This document shows, one piece after another, positions 37,180 through 46,190 of a stretch of DNA of 64,000 nucleotides. Source of the stretch: Amycolatopsis jiangsuensis (GTDB lineage: Bacteria > Actinomycetota > Actinomycetes > Mycobacteriales > Pseudonocardiaceae); the NCBI RefSeq assembly GCF_014204865.1, contig NZ_JACHMG010000001.1, positions 7,652,501-7,716,500 of the forward strand, given 5' to 3'. Within the stretch, counting starts at the first letter, position 1. Every line of letters begins with the position of its first letter. The notes under the pieces are model-generated. The model made no database searches, was not told the DNA's origin, and saw only the letters and a program-made list of their open reading frames with translations. The position numbers were made by a program, and so were the translations under genes.

Positions 37180-37967
37180 CGGAGGGCAAGGGCGGCTCGG
37201 GTGACGTCGGCCGGGTAAGGCGAGGCGGCGATCGCCTCGGCCGGCGTCGCGTCGGCGGCTCGAAGCGCGGCGAGGGTGCTCAGGCCGTCTCGGTGCTGTC
37301 GCACGAACGCGGCGTCCACCGGGTCGCCGTGGCCGGGGACGACGATTCGCGGGGCGAGCGCGAGCAGTGCGTCCAACGCGGCCGGCCATTCGGCGAGGTG
37401 GGCGTCCGGCCCGAACGAGTCCGCGGTGAACCCGTGCGGACCGTGCTCGACGAGGTCGCCGGCGAAGACCACGCCGGCGTCCGGGACGTGCACCAGCAGA
37501 TCGTGGTCGGTGTGCCCGGGTCCGGGGTGGCGCAGCGCCACGGTGCGGCCGCCGAGATCGAGGTCCGCGTGCTCCTGCACCAGCCGGTCCGGGGGCATGA
37601 TCCCGGTCCGTCCGAGTGCCTCGGCGAGTTCCGGCTTGCCCTCTTCGCGGTAGCGGGCGGCCTGGTCCCGTTTCGCTGCTTCGCCGTGCTCGACGAGTTC
37701 GGTCAGGCACCCGGCCTGTGCCCACACGTCGCACGGCAGGAACGGCGTGGTGCCGAAGGCGTGGTCGAAGTGCGCGTGTGTGTAGACCACAGTCCACGGG
37801 AGGTCGGTCACCTCTCGCACCGCGGCGGCGAGTTCGGCGCCCTGGTCGACGTCGCCGCGAGTGTCGATCACCAGGCACCGGCGTGTGCCGAGCACGAGGC
37901 CGGTGGTCAGGTCGAGTTCCCCGTACCGGCGGGCGCGCACTCCGTCGGCCACCTCGATCCAGGTCAT
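37176..37967 (-). CDS. Metallo-beta-lactamase-fold hydrolase
   Basis: A 263-residue MBL-fold protein. Zinc ligands are visible in THAHFDHAFG (63-72, HxHxDH), the GPGHTDHD His, the Asp of VVFAGDLVEHGP and the final His of IVVPGHGDPV. The preceding CLVIDTRGD strand is typical. The insert around WAQAGCLTELVEHGEAAKRDQAARYREEG separates it from glyoxalase II and beta-lactamases, so substrate is undetermined. ATG 37967 follows GGAGG. It is interpolated between the DsbA-like and rpiB genes of the conserved block and runs against them. Confidence 0.87.
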   Translation of the reverse strand: MTWIEVADGVRARRYGELDLTTGLVLGTRRCLVIDTRGDVDQGAELAAAVREVTDLPWTVVYTHAHFDHAFGTTPFLPCDVWAQAGCLTELVEHGEAAKRDQAARYREEGKPELAEALGRTGIMPPDRLVQEHADLDLGGRTVALRHPGPGHTDHDLLVHVPDAGVVFAGDLVEHGPHGFTADSFGPDAHLAEWPAALDALLALAPRIVVPGHGDPVDAAFVRQHRDGLSTLAALRAADATPAEAIAASPYPADVTRAALALR

Positions 37968-38064
37968 GCAGCCTCCAGGGTTCCGCCGGACAGCGTGGAC
38001 GGCCCGGTGTGCTGTCCACCCCCGGAGCATGCCCGGTGCGCGCCGAGGTGGCAGACTCCGCCCT

Positions 38065-38537
<473 letters not shown>

Positions 38538-38538
<1 letters not shown>

Positions 38539-39347
38539 TGCCCGAAGGGCACACGCTGCACCGGCTGGCCCGTCTGCACCAGCGCCGGTACGCGGGGGCG
38601 GCGGTCGCGGTCAGCAGCCCGCAGGGGAGGTTCTCCGCCGAAGCCGCGAAGCTGGACGGGCAGGTGTTCGTCGCCTCGGAGGCACACGGGAAGCACCTGT
38701 TCCACCACTACGGTCCACTGGGGACGGTGCACGTCCACCTCGGCCTGTACGGGACGTTCGCCGAATCGCCGCTGCCCGAAGCGGATCCGGTCGGCCAGGT
38801 GCGGATGCGGCTGTCCGGCCGGACGCACTGGACCGACCTGCGCGGCCCGAACCGCTGTGAACTGCTCGACCCCGCCCAGGTGGACGCCATCAGGGCGCGT
38901 CTGGGGCCGGACCCGTTGCGTCGCGACGCGAAACCGGACCGGGCGTGGGACCGGATCTCGCGCTCGCGCACGTCGGTGGCCGCGTTGCTGATGGACCAGG
39001 CCGTGCTGGCCGGGGTCGGCAACGTCTACCGGGCCGAGGTGCTGTTCCGCCGTGGCGTGGCCCCGCTGGTGCCGGGCCGCGCGCTGGATCGCGGGCTGTG
39101 GGACGAGATGTGGGCGGATCTGGTGAAGCTGATGCGCGCCGGGGTAAGGGTGGGCCGCATCGACACGGTCGCGCCGAAGCACCTGCCCGCCGCGATGGGC
39201 CGAGCGCCCCGCGAGGACCGCCACGGCGGCGAGGTGTACGTCTACCGCCGCGCCGGAATGCCCTGCCTGGTGTGCGGAACGCCGGTGGCGCACCAGGAAC
39301 TGGCGGGGCGAAAGCTCTACTGGTGCCCGACCTGCCAGCCGTCCTGA
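38538..39347 (+). CDS. nei2: Fpg/Nei-family DNA glycosylase (Nei2-like)
   Basis: A 269-residue base-excision-repair glycosylase/AP lyase. The mature N-terminus Pro2-Glu3 (MPEGHTLHRLARLH) provides the Schiff-base nucleophile and catalytic Glu. HLGLYGTF and the helix-two-turn-helix DQAVLAGVGNVYRAEVLFRRGVAP follow. The C-terminal zinc finger is CLVCGTPVAHQELAGRKLYWCPTC. The GHTLHR variant of the start and the length place it in the Nei2 clade rather than MutM. It is translationally coupled to rpiB. It acts on oxidised bases; preference cannot be read from sequence. Confidence 0.92.
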
Positions 39348-40032
39348 CTTCGCGGACTTGCGGCGGGGCCCTGCGGACTGGTCTTGCGGACGGGTTCGTG
39401 GCGCGGGGGAGTTCTTGCACGTGGAGCGTGCGGATGTGCCGCTTCTTGCCCGCAGAGCGTGCGTCGGGCCGGTGAGCCCGGCCGACGTCCACGCCTGACT
39501 GAACTTGTTCCCGTTCGCTGGACACGTGGAGTGGGGCGACCTCGGGTTGGGTCGCGTCGGGGCCTGAGGTGGGTGGCGCCGGGGCGTGGGGTGTCCGGGT
39601 GAATGACGCCGTGGACCGCCGCGACCTGGAGGAGTGGCGTCGTGAGCCTGCGGTGGCTTCGGCCGGTGGCCTGTGTGGCTGCAGTGGCCTGGGGAAGTGG
39701 CGCTGCCGGGAGCTGGGGTGGGCGGTGCTGCGCCGGTTCGGGGAAATGGCTCGGCCGCCCCGGCGGAGCGGGGCGGCCGAAATCTGTGCTGGGCTCGTGA
39801 TCGTCCGGGTGTGCGTGGTCGGAGACGGCCCGGCGACGTGGTCTGGTCTGGTCTGGGGTGTGGAGTCATGCTCGGGACGTTCGGTGGGTTGAGGGTTGTT
39901 CGTGCGTGGGGTGTGGAGTCGTGCTCGGGACGTTCGGTGGGCTGAGGGTGGTTCCGGCCTCGGGAATTCGCGTCCGGTCGGCCTCGGCTGTTCGGCTTCG
40001 GTGGACCGGCCACGGCGGAGGTCCGGCGAGGG
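39348..40032. other. Gene-free stretch with a 46-bp direct repeat
   Basis: I find no convincing gene between nei2 and the DUF1542-like gene. Two 46-bp copies (39855-39900 and 39908-39953), beginning GGGGTGTGGAGTC and ending GAGGGTKGTT, differ at three bases and are seven bases apart. The remainder is G-rich without other structure I can name. Confidence 0.6.
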
Positions 40033-40845
40033 TCAGAAGTCGAAGCCGCCGCCGAAGTCGCCGAAGTCCCCGCCGTCGAAGCCGCCTCCATCGAAACCGC
40101 CGCCGTCAAAACCGCCGCCGTCGCCGCCGAAGTCCCCGCCGTCGCCACCGTCTCCGCCATCGCCGCCGCCGTCACCGGATTCCAGGGCGTCCTGCTGGCC
40201 CGCGTCGTAGCCCGACTCCCAGGCCGACGCGCTCGCGATGCCGCCCATTCCGGAGAACATCGCGCTGAACAGGAACATCGAGCCCAGGCCCCAGGCGCCG
40301 GCGACCAGCGCGGGCTTCCACCATGGTTCGCTGTACCAGCCCTGCGGCACCGGGCGGCCCGCGACGCGGCCGCCGGGGTAGTAGTAGGGCGTGTCCTGGC
40401 CCGGATCCGGAGAGGCCTCGTAGTGCTGGCCCTCGACGTCCACCGCCCGGTGCTCGGTCACCTTGCCTGCCCGTTCGCGCTCGGCCTCTTCCGGCAGGGT
40501 CGGGCCGGGGTCCATGCCCATCGCGGTACGGGCGGCGCGCACGTAGTAGAGGCCCTCGATCGCGGTCTCCTTGACCAGCCGCGCCTGCTCCGCCGTGTTC
40601 GCCTGCTCCAGCTGCGAGCCGGCCGCGGTGTAGCGCTCGCTCGCGTCGGCCATGGCCTGCTGGGACGCGGTGTCGGTGCCGGTGATGTTGAGCACCTGGC
40701 CGCCGAGGCGCTCGACGAGCCGCCGCGCGTCCGCCTTCGCGTCGTCCAGCTGCCGCTGCCGCGCGGCGCGCTGCGACCGGGCGAAGTACAGCCCGCCCCC
40801 GACGATGACGACGACCAGCACGATCAACAGGATCGCGGTGCCCAT
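40033..40845 (-). CDS. Membrane protein with coiled-coil and Gly/Asp/Phe-rich tail
   Basis: A 270-residue protein. It begins with a transmembrane helix (AILLIVLVVVIVGGGLYFA), followed by a helical region (AARQRQLDDAKADARRLVERLG through YTAAGSQLEQANTAEQARLVKE) reminiscent of DUF1542-annotated proteins in actinomycetes. A second hydrophobic segment (WKPALVAGAWGLGSMFLFSAMFSGMGGIA) precedes a tail of GGD, GGFDGGGFDGG and DFGGGFDF repeats. The tail resembles those of TPM-like membrane proteins but no TPM domain is present. It starts at ATG 40845. Function unknown; stress-envelope roles are speculation. Confidence 0.7.
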   Translation of the reverse strand: MGTAILLIVLVVVIVGGGLYFARSQRAARQRQLDDAKADARRLVERLGGQVLNITGTDTASQQAMADASERYTAAGSQLEQANTAEQARLVKETAIEGLYYVRAARTAMGMDPGPTLPEEAERERAGKVTEHRAVDVEGQHYEASPDPGQDTPYYYPGGRVAGRPVPQGWYSEPWWKPALVAGAWGLGSMFLFSAMFSGMGGIASASAWESGYDAGQQDALESGDGGGDGGDGGDGGDFGGDGGGFDGGGFDGGGFDGGDFGDFGGGFDF

Positions 40846-40963
40846 GGGTCACTCCGTGTCTTCCGCTGACTCGGCGGCACAGGGCCACCTCTTGATCCGG
40901 ACAACGCGGACAGCACGCGAAAAGTTCCCCTCACCGCCCGCCCGGCCGGTGGCCAGGTAAAGT

Positions 40964-40977
40964 AGAACAAGTTATAG
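40964..40977. promoter_or_regulatory. KstR-type operator overlapping a leaderless promoter
   Basis: TAGAACAAGTTATA fits the KstR consensus TnnAACnnGTTnnA at every fixed position. KstR is the actinobacterial repressor of sterol side-chain catabolism genes. The site overlaps a near-consensus -10 hexamer TATAGT (40974-40979). The expected transcription start, about seven bases on, coincides with the A of ATG 40986. I see no ribosome site, so the mRNA is probably leaderless. Confidence 0.75.
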
Positions 40978-40985
40978 TTCGCGGC

Positions 40986-41861
40986 ATGAAGTTCTCCCTG
41001 TCGGTCGCGATGAGTCCCCTCGATCAGCTGGGCGAGCTCGCCCGGGCCGCGGAGCAGGCCGGGTTCTCCTCGGTCGTGCTGCCGGATTCGCTCTTCTACT
41101 CCGAGAAGGTGTCCGCGGACTACCCCTACACCCCGGACGGCAGCCGCTTCTGGGACGAGGAGACGCCCTGGGTGGACCCGCTCGTGGCGACCGCTTCGAT
41201 GGGCGCGGTCACCGAACGGCTCGAGTTCTACACCTCGGTGCTGAAGCTCGGCTCACGCAATCCGGTGCTGCTCGCCCGGCAGGTCAACTCGGTGGCCGTG
41301 CTCACCGGCGGCCGGTTCGGCCTGGGGCTGGGCATCGGCTGGTCGCCGGAGGAGTTCGAATGGTGCGGTGCGCCCTACGCGCGCCGCGGCAAGCGCTTCG
41401 ACGAGGCGATCGAGGTGCTGCGGCTGATCCTCGACGGCGGGATGGTCGAGTACCACGGCGAGTTCTTCGACTTCGAGAAGCTGCGCATGAGCCCGACGCC
41501 GCCGAAGCGGGTGCCGTTCTACATCGGCGGGCACACCGACATCGCGCTGCGCCGGGCCGCCCGGGTGGCCGACGGCTGGTCGTCGGCGATGATGACGCTC
41601 GAGCAGCTGCGCGAGACCATCGGCACGCTGAAGGCGCTGCTCGCCGAACGAGGCCGGGAGAACGACCCGTTCGAGTACCAGGCGGTGTGCGTCGACCGGT
41701 TCGGGCTCGACGGGTTCCGCGAGCAGGAAGAAGCCGGTGTCACCGACGCGATCACCATGCCGTGGGTGTTCGAGGGCCTCGGGTTCGGCGCCGAGGTGGG
41801 CCCGAAGGTCGACGCCATCCGCAAATTCGGCGACGAAGTCATCGCGAAGTTCGGGGAGTGA
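40986..41861 (+). CDS. LLM-class F420-dependent oxidoreductase
   Basis: A 291-residue luciferase-like TIM-barrel protein of the F420-dependent type. Recognisable parts are the N-terminal MKFSLSVAMSPLDQLGELARAAEQAGFSSVVLPDS, EFYTSVLKLGSRNPVLLARQVNSVAVLTGGRFGLGLGIGWSPEEFEWCGAPYARRGKRFDE and IPFYIGGH-like VPFYIGGHTDIALRRAARVADGW. The downstream gene, one base after its stop, is a ketosteroid-isomerase-like protein, and a KstR-type operator overlaps the promoter. Both point to steroid or related lipid catabolism, but the substrate is unproven. Confidence 0.9.
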   Translation: MKFSLSVAMSPLDQLGELARAAEQAGFSSVVLPDSLFYSEKVSADYPYTPDGSRFWDEETPWVDPLVATASMGAVTERLEFYTSVLKLGSRNPVLLARQVNSVAVLTGGRFGLGLGIGWSPEEFEWCGAPYARRGKRFDEAIEVLRLILDGGMVEYHGEFFDFEKLRMSPTPPKRVPFYIGGHTDIALRRAARVADGWSSAMMTLEQLRETIGTLKALLAERGRENDPFEYQAVCVDRFGLDGFREQEEAGVTDAITMPWVFEGLGFGAEVGPKVDAIRKFGDEVIAKFGE

Positions 41862-41862
41862 C

Positions 41863-42303
41863 ATGGGCATCGAGGTCAGCTGGGACACCGGCGTGCAGCA
41901 GCCGCCTGCACGTGTCGCCGCGTACGCGTCGATGACCGCCGTCACGGCCGGTGACAAGGACGCGTGGATCGCGTTGTTCGCGCCGGACGCGGTGGTGGAG
42001 GACCCGGTGGGTCCGTCCATGTTCGACGAACAGGGCAAGGGTCACCACGGGCACGAGGGCATCGCGGCGTTCTGGGACCTCACGATCGCCAACGTGGAAC
42101 GCTTCAAGTTCGTGATCCGCGATTCGTTCGCGGCCGGCTCCGAGGTGGCCAACGTCGGCACGATCACCACGTTCCTGCCCGGCGGCTACCGGGTGGACAC
42201 CGACGGGGTGTTCGTCTACCGGGTGAACGAGGCCGGGCTCGTCACGTCGATGCGCGCGTTCTGGGAGACCGAGCGGGCGATGGCCACCGCCCGCCAGGTC
42301 TGA
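41863..42303 (+). CDS. SnoaL/ketosteroid-isomerase-like (NTF2-fold) protein
   Basis: A 146-residue NTF2-fold protein. YASMTAVTAGDKDAWIALFAPDAVVEDPVGPSMFD followed by GKGHHGHEGIAAFWDLTI is the steroid delta-isomerase-like pattern with the conserved VEDPVGP turn; the Asp after the second strand could be the proton-shuttling residue. It starts at ATG 41863 right after the LLM gene stop, so the two form one leaderless operon. Annotation as a true delta5-3-ketosteroid isomerase would be over-specific; SnoaL-like cyclases and dehydratases share this fold. Confidence 0.82.
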   Translation: MGIEVSWDTGVQQPPARVAAYASMTAVTAGDKDAWIALFAPDAVVEDPVGPSMFDEQGKGHHGHEGIAAFWDLTIANVERFKFVIRDSFAAGSEVANVGTITTFLPGGYRVDTDGVFVYRVNEAGLVTSMRAFWETERAMATARQV

Positions 42304-42312
42304 CCCGGCTGG

Positions 42313-42702
42313 TCAGGCCTTGCGCGGCACCGAGGCGATGAAGATCCTGGTGCCGCCTGCGTGTGAAAGGTGGATGTCGACGAGGCTGAACCCGCCGACC
42401 GGCCCGGCTTCGGTCCAGCCGAAGTTCCGCTGACCGTCCGACACGGTCCGCGTCTGCTCGTCGAACACCGTGGTGCCCTGCCGGAACACGAAAATGACCG
42501 TGGTGCTGCCGGGCGCGGGATCGTCGCGGACGAATCCGGTGACCCCGACCGAGCGGTTGTACCGAGTGATCGTGCCCCCGGTGCGGCCGCCGCTGATGTC
42601 GCCTCCGAAGTCCGACGACGGAGAGGCGGCCGCGTTCGCGAGGCTCGCGCCACTCAGCGTGGCGACCGCGGACAGGACGAGGCCGATGACGGTTCGTTTC
42701 AT
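42313..42702 (-). CDS. Secreted hypothetical protein
   Basis: A 129-residue exported protein. The Sec signal peptide MKRTVIGLVLSAVATLSGASLANA is cleaved after ANA (residue 24). The mature part is strand-rich (TITRYNRSVGVTGFVRDD, STTVIFVFRQGTTVFDEQTRTVSDGQRNFGWTE) and lacks cysteines. ATG 42702 follows GGGGGAAA. No family recognised. It is convergent with the ketosteroid-isomerase-like gene and divergent from glpP. Confidence 0.7.
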   Translation of the reverse strand: MKRTVIGLVLSAVATLSGASLANAAASPSSDFGGDISGGRTGGTITRYNRSVGVTGFVRDDPAPGSTTVIFVFRQGTTVFDEQTRTVSDGQRNFGWTEAGPVGGFSLVDIHLSHAGGTRIFIASVPRKA

Positions 42703-42798
42703 GACTTTCCCCCAGGAATGGTGTTCCGTAGGGTTCGCAACCTCGCCGACCGCCGGGGAGACGGGTACCGCCATCCGGGCGAGCGGTGTCATAGTGGG

Positions 42799-43356
42799 AT
42801 GGTGCGTGAACTCCTGCTGGACCACCCGGTCGTCGCGAGCGTCAAGGACGAGGCCGGGCTGCGTGCCGCCGTGGACGCCGAACCGCCGGTGGTGTTCCTG
42901 CTCTTCGGGTCGATCCTCACGCTGCCCGGGCTGGTCGAGCGGCTGCGCGCCGCGGGCAAGACCGTGCTGGTGAACGTGGACCTGGTCGAGGGCCTGGTGA
43001 GCCGGGACATCGCCGTGGAGTTCGTGGCACAGCAGACGAAAGCCGACGGGGTGCTCAGCAGCAAGGCCGCCCTCGTGAAGGCGGCCAAGGCCCGTGGCCT
43101 GCTCGCCGTGCACCGGTTCTTCCTCGTCGACTCGATTTCCTACCACAACCTCGGCCGGCAGCTGGCGATCTCCCGGCCCGACTACATCGAGATCCTGCCC
43201 GGCTGCGTGCCGCGGGTGATCACCTGGCTGAAGGCGGACACCGAGGTGCCGATCATCGCCGGCGGGCTGGTGTGCGACAAGGACGACGTGCTCGCCGCAC
43301 TCGGCGCCGGCGCCACCGCGATCGCGACGTCCAATGTGGACGTCTGGGCGATGTAG
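42799..43356 (+). CDS. glpP: GlpP-family glycerol-3-phosphate-responsive antiterminator
   Basis: A 185-residue TIM-barrel-like protein matching the G3P_antiterm family. VVFLLFGSILTLPGLVERLRAAGKTVLVNVDLVEGL, KADGVLSSKAALVKAAKARGLLAVHRFFLVDSIS, PDYIEILPGCVPRVITWL and PIIAGGLVCDKDDVLAALGAGATAIATSN are its conserved blocks. In Bacillus subtilis, GlpP with glycerol 3-phosphate binds the leader mRNA of glpD and prevents termination. ATG 42799 is used; GTG 42802 is possible. Its stop is one base from the stop of the convergent FGGY kinase gene. That kinase's operon has an intrinsic terminator in its leader, which makes a regulatory link likely. Confidence 0.9.
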   Translation: MVRELLLDHPVVASVKDEAGLRAAVDAEPPVVFLLFGSILTLPGLVERLRAAGKTVLVNVDLVEGLVSRDIAVEFVAQQTKADGVLSSKAALVKAAKARGLLAVHRFFLVDSISYHNLGRQLAISRPDYIEILPGCVPRVITWLKADTEVPIIAGGLVCDKDDVLAALGAGATAIATSNVDVWAM

Positions 43357-43357
43357 C

Positions 43358-44716
43358 TCAGCGCCGGGACAGCCGGCGGAACAGCGGATCGGTGTAGTCG
43401 CGGACCTCCTGGTGCACCTGGTGCAGTTCCCGGTACTGCGCGTGCGTCGCTGCGTCCGGGGAGAACTGCTTGCCCGGCCGGACCATCGCCGCCACCGCCT
43501 CGTCGAAGTCGCGGTGGACGCCGAGGCCCACCGCCGCGCAGATCGCCGAACCGAGTTCCGCGCCGCCGTGCGCGCGACGCGCGGGCCGGTCGAAGGCATC
43601 CGCCACGATCTGCATCATCACCTCCGAATCGGCCCCGCCGCCGGAGACCAGCACCTGGTCGAAGTCCGTGCCCAGTTCGGCGGCCATGGCGTTTCCGTTG
43701 CCGCACAAGGTGAGCGCGATCGCCTCGAGCACCGCGCGGTACAGGTGGAACGGGCCCTGCCTGCCGTCGAAGCCGAGGAACGCCCCCTTGCGGTACGGCG
43801 CCTCGACCGGCGCCAGCCAGTCGAGCACCGCGATCAGGCCGTCCGAGCCCGGGGGCACTTCGGCAGCGCCGGCGTTGAGCCATTCCTGCTCGCCGAGCAG
43901 GTCGCGCAGCCAGCTGACCGTCCACATGCCACGCCGGATGCCGTGGCTCTCGTAGAGGTACTGCCGCGGACGGCAGGCGAAGTTCGACCAGAATGCCGTG
44001 CCGTCGAGGACATTCCGCGTGCCCGTGGTCATTCCGGCGATGTAGGTGCCCAGCGACAGCAGCAGCGTGCGGTCGTCGGCGAGCCCGCTGCCGAGCGCTT
44101 CCACCGCCTTGTCGTTGGCGGTCGCGAACACCGGCACACCCTCGGGCAGGCCGGTGTGCGCCGCGGCCTCCGCGGTGACCGTGCCGAGCAGCTCGCCCGG
44201 CTGCACCAGCTCGAACAGCATTTCCCGGGGAATGTCCGGCTCGTCCACCCAGGACCAGGCGTCGGTGTCGATCGGCCACACGCCCTGGTAGTTCGCCGCG
44301 GTGTCGCGCAACCGCCCGGTCATCCGCGCGGTGAGGTAGCCCGAGGACGTGGTCACGTAGCGCACGTCGGGATTCGTGTGCTCGTAGGGTCGCGAGACCC
44401 GGTCGTCCATCCAGCTCAGCACCGGCTGTGCGAGCGTGCCGTCGGCCCGCAGCATCGCGCGGCAGAACCGGATCGTGCACAGACCGACCCCGGCGATGTC
44501 CTCGGGCCTGCCGTCGAACGAGTCCAGCGCCGCCCGGGTGGCCGCGCCGATCGAGTCCCACAGGTCGTCGTCCGGGTGCTCGACCACCCCGGGGCGCGGA
44601 GTGTCGTTGGGCCGCAACGCGACCCGCGCCCGCGCCTGCGGGACGCCGTGCTCGTCGAACACGGTCACCTTGGTGCTCTGCGAGCCGTTGTCGATGCCGA
44701 GCAGGTAGCGGCTCAT
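43358..44716 (-). CDS. FGGY-family carbohydrate/polyol kinase
   Basis: A 452-residue sugar kinase of the glycerol/xylulose kinase fold. Phosphate-1 region MSRYLLGIDNGSQSTKVTVFDEHG, conserved MDDRV near the substrate site, ATANDKAVEALGSGL, phosphate-2 LLSLGTYIAGM, and the ATP-binding QVLVSGGGADSEVMMQIVADAFDRP are visible. The sequence is not that of canonical GlpK (no GlpK-type GTTSSR start), so the substrate may be another polyol or ketose. It is the last gene of a four-gene operon; its ATG overlaps the stop of the FAD oxidase gene (ATGA). Confidence 0.9.
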   Translation of the reverse strand: MSRYLLGIDNGSQSTKVTVFDEHGVPQARARVALRPNDTPRPGVVEHPDDDLWDSIGAATRAALDSFDGRPEDIAGVGLCTIRFCRAMLRADGTLAQPVLSWMDDRVSRPYEHTNPDVRYVTTSSGYLTARMTGRLRDTAANYQGVWPIDTDAWSWVDEPDIPREMLFELVQPGELLGTVTAEAAAHTGLPEGVPVFATANDKAVEALGSGLADDRTLLLSLGTYIAGMTTGTRNVLDGTAFWSNFACRPRQYLYESHGIRRGMWTVSWLRDLLGEQEWLNAGAAEVPPGSDGLIAVLDWLAPVEAPYRKGAFLGFDGRQGPFHLYRAVLEAIALTLCGNGNAMAAELGTDFDQVLVSGGGADSEVMMQIVADAFDRPARRAHGGAELGSAICAAVGLGVHRDFDEAVAAMVRPGKQFSPDAATHAQYRELHQVHQEVRDYTDPLFRRLSRR

Positions 44717-46161
44717 CAGCGGTCCCCGGCGGGGAAGATCGTGCCCGGGTTCATGATGCCGTTCGGGTCGTAGACGTCCTTGAGCTTGCGGAGGATCGGG
44801 TACGCGCTGCCGTGCTCTTGTTCGGTCCACGGCGCGCGGTACTTGCCGATGCCGTGGTGGTGCACCATGGAACCGCCGCGGGCCAGCGTCTCCTCGACGA
44901 TGATCGCGTTCAGCGGGAGATGGTACTTCGTGATCTCCTCGCGGGGTTCGCAGTCGATCCGGTAGTCGTAGACGAAGTACATGTTCGTCCCGTTCTGGTA
45001 GCTGTGCGACGAGTGCCCGCCCAGCATGGTGAGGTCGCCGAAATGCGGGTATTCCTTGCTGATCCGGGCGATCACCGCATCGTAGACGTCGCCGATCACC
45101 GACCAGTTCGCGGACACCTCGGTGGTGTAGCCGAGCCGCTGTTCGGCGAGCATGGTCTCCTGTTCGGCGCGGATCTTGTCCGGGCCCCAGTTGAGATCGT
45201 CGAACCACTCCCGGATGAGCCGCGGGTCCACGCGCTCGGTCCGGTACCGCCGGGCGATCTCCTCGATGGCCTCGCTGGTTGCCTCGGCGAGCCGGGCCGG
45301 GCCCTCGGCGAGGAACACCGCGACACACTTGCCGCCGGCGAAGTGCGAGAAGTGCTGGGCGGCGTCCTGTTCGGAATAGACCCGCGCGACCGACGGGTTG
45401 TATCCCTCGGTGACGACCTCGCGCAGGAGCTCGAGGCCGGTGCGCACGTCGTCGAGCAGGTAACCGTGGAAGTGGTTGTGCTCCGGCTGGTACTTGAACA
45501 GCTTCACCGTCACCTCGGTGACGTAGCAGAGCGCACCCTCGTTGCCGATCACCACGTGCCGGATGTCCGGGCCCGCGGCCCGGCGCGGCACGTTCTTGAT
45601 CCGGCTGACACTGCCGTCCGGGAACACCGCCTCGAGCCCGACGACCAGGTCCTCGATTCCACCGTAGAGCGTGGAGAACTGGCCGATCGACCGGGTCGCG
45701 ACCAGACCGCCCATCTGCGCCAGCGGCTTCGACTGCGGCGAGTGGCCGGTGGTGAGGCCGAGTTCGCGCACCCGCTCTTCCAACACCCGAAGCGGGACGC
45801 CACACTGCGCGGTCGCCAGCATGTCGACCGGATCGACTCGCACGATCTCGTCCATTTCGGACCCGTCGAGCACGATCGTTCGCTCGAAACTCGTTTCGAG
45901 TCCGCCTTCGGTGCCGGTACGGCCGGTGCGCGGCACGATGTTGACGCCGTGCTCGTTCGCGAACGCCAGGACCGCGGCCACCTCTTCGGTGCTTCCCGCA
46001 CGCACGATCGCGATCGGGAACGGGCCGTCGTAGATCCCGTGCACGGCGGTGTACTTCTTGAACCGGTCGACGCTCGCCTCGCGCAGCAGCTGCTCGTCGG
46101 TGTCCACACGGTCGGCGCCGGTGAGCTCACGCAGCCGGTCGAGGATGGCGGTCGTGTCCAT
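44716..46161 (-). CDS. FAD-binding oxidase, alkyldihydroxyacetonephosphate-synthase-like
   Basis: A 481-residue VAO-type flavoprotein. The FAD-binding PP-loop is NIVPRTGRTGTEGGLETSF (about residues 70-88), followed by DPVDMLATAQCGVPLRVLEERV and GHSPQSKPLAQMGGLVATRSIGQFSTLYGGIEDLVVG. The C-terminal lobe has SMVHHHGIGKYRAPW (His434-436), a histidine cluster typical of the AgpS/ADPS branch rather than D-lactate dehydrogenases. The protein ends NPGTIFP. ATG 46161 has AAAGGA upstream. In this operon, with an FGGY kinase and an SDR, it more likely oxidises a polyol or polyol phosphate than makes ether lipid; that is inference. Confidence 0.87.
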   Translation of the reverse strand: MDTTAILDRLRELTGADRVDTDEQLLREASVDRFKKYTAVHGIYDGPFPIAIVRAGSTEEVAAVLAFANEHGVNIVPRTGRTGTEGGLETSFERTIVLDGSEMDEIVRVDPVDMLATAQCGVPLRVLEERVRELGLTTGHSPQSKPLAQMGGLVATRSIGQFSTLYGGIEDLVVGLEAVFPDGSVSRIKNVPRRAAGPDIRHVVIGNEGALCYVTEVTVKLFKYQPEHNHFHGYLLDDVRTGLELLREVVTEGYNPSVARVYSEQDAAQHFSHFAGGKCVAVFLAEGPARLAEATSEAIEEIARRYRTERVDPRLIREWFDDLNWGPDKIRAEQETMLAEQRLGYTTEVSANWSVIGDVYDAVIARISKEYPHFGDLTMLGGHSSHSYQNGTNMYFVYDYRIDCEPREEITKYHLPLNAIIVEETLARGGSMVHHHGIGKYRAPWTEQEHGSAYPILRKLKDVYDPNGIMNPGTIFPAGDR

Positions 46162-46190
46162 GGTTTCCTTTGCTCCGTTCGGAATTCGGT

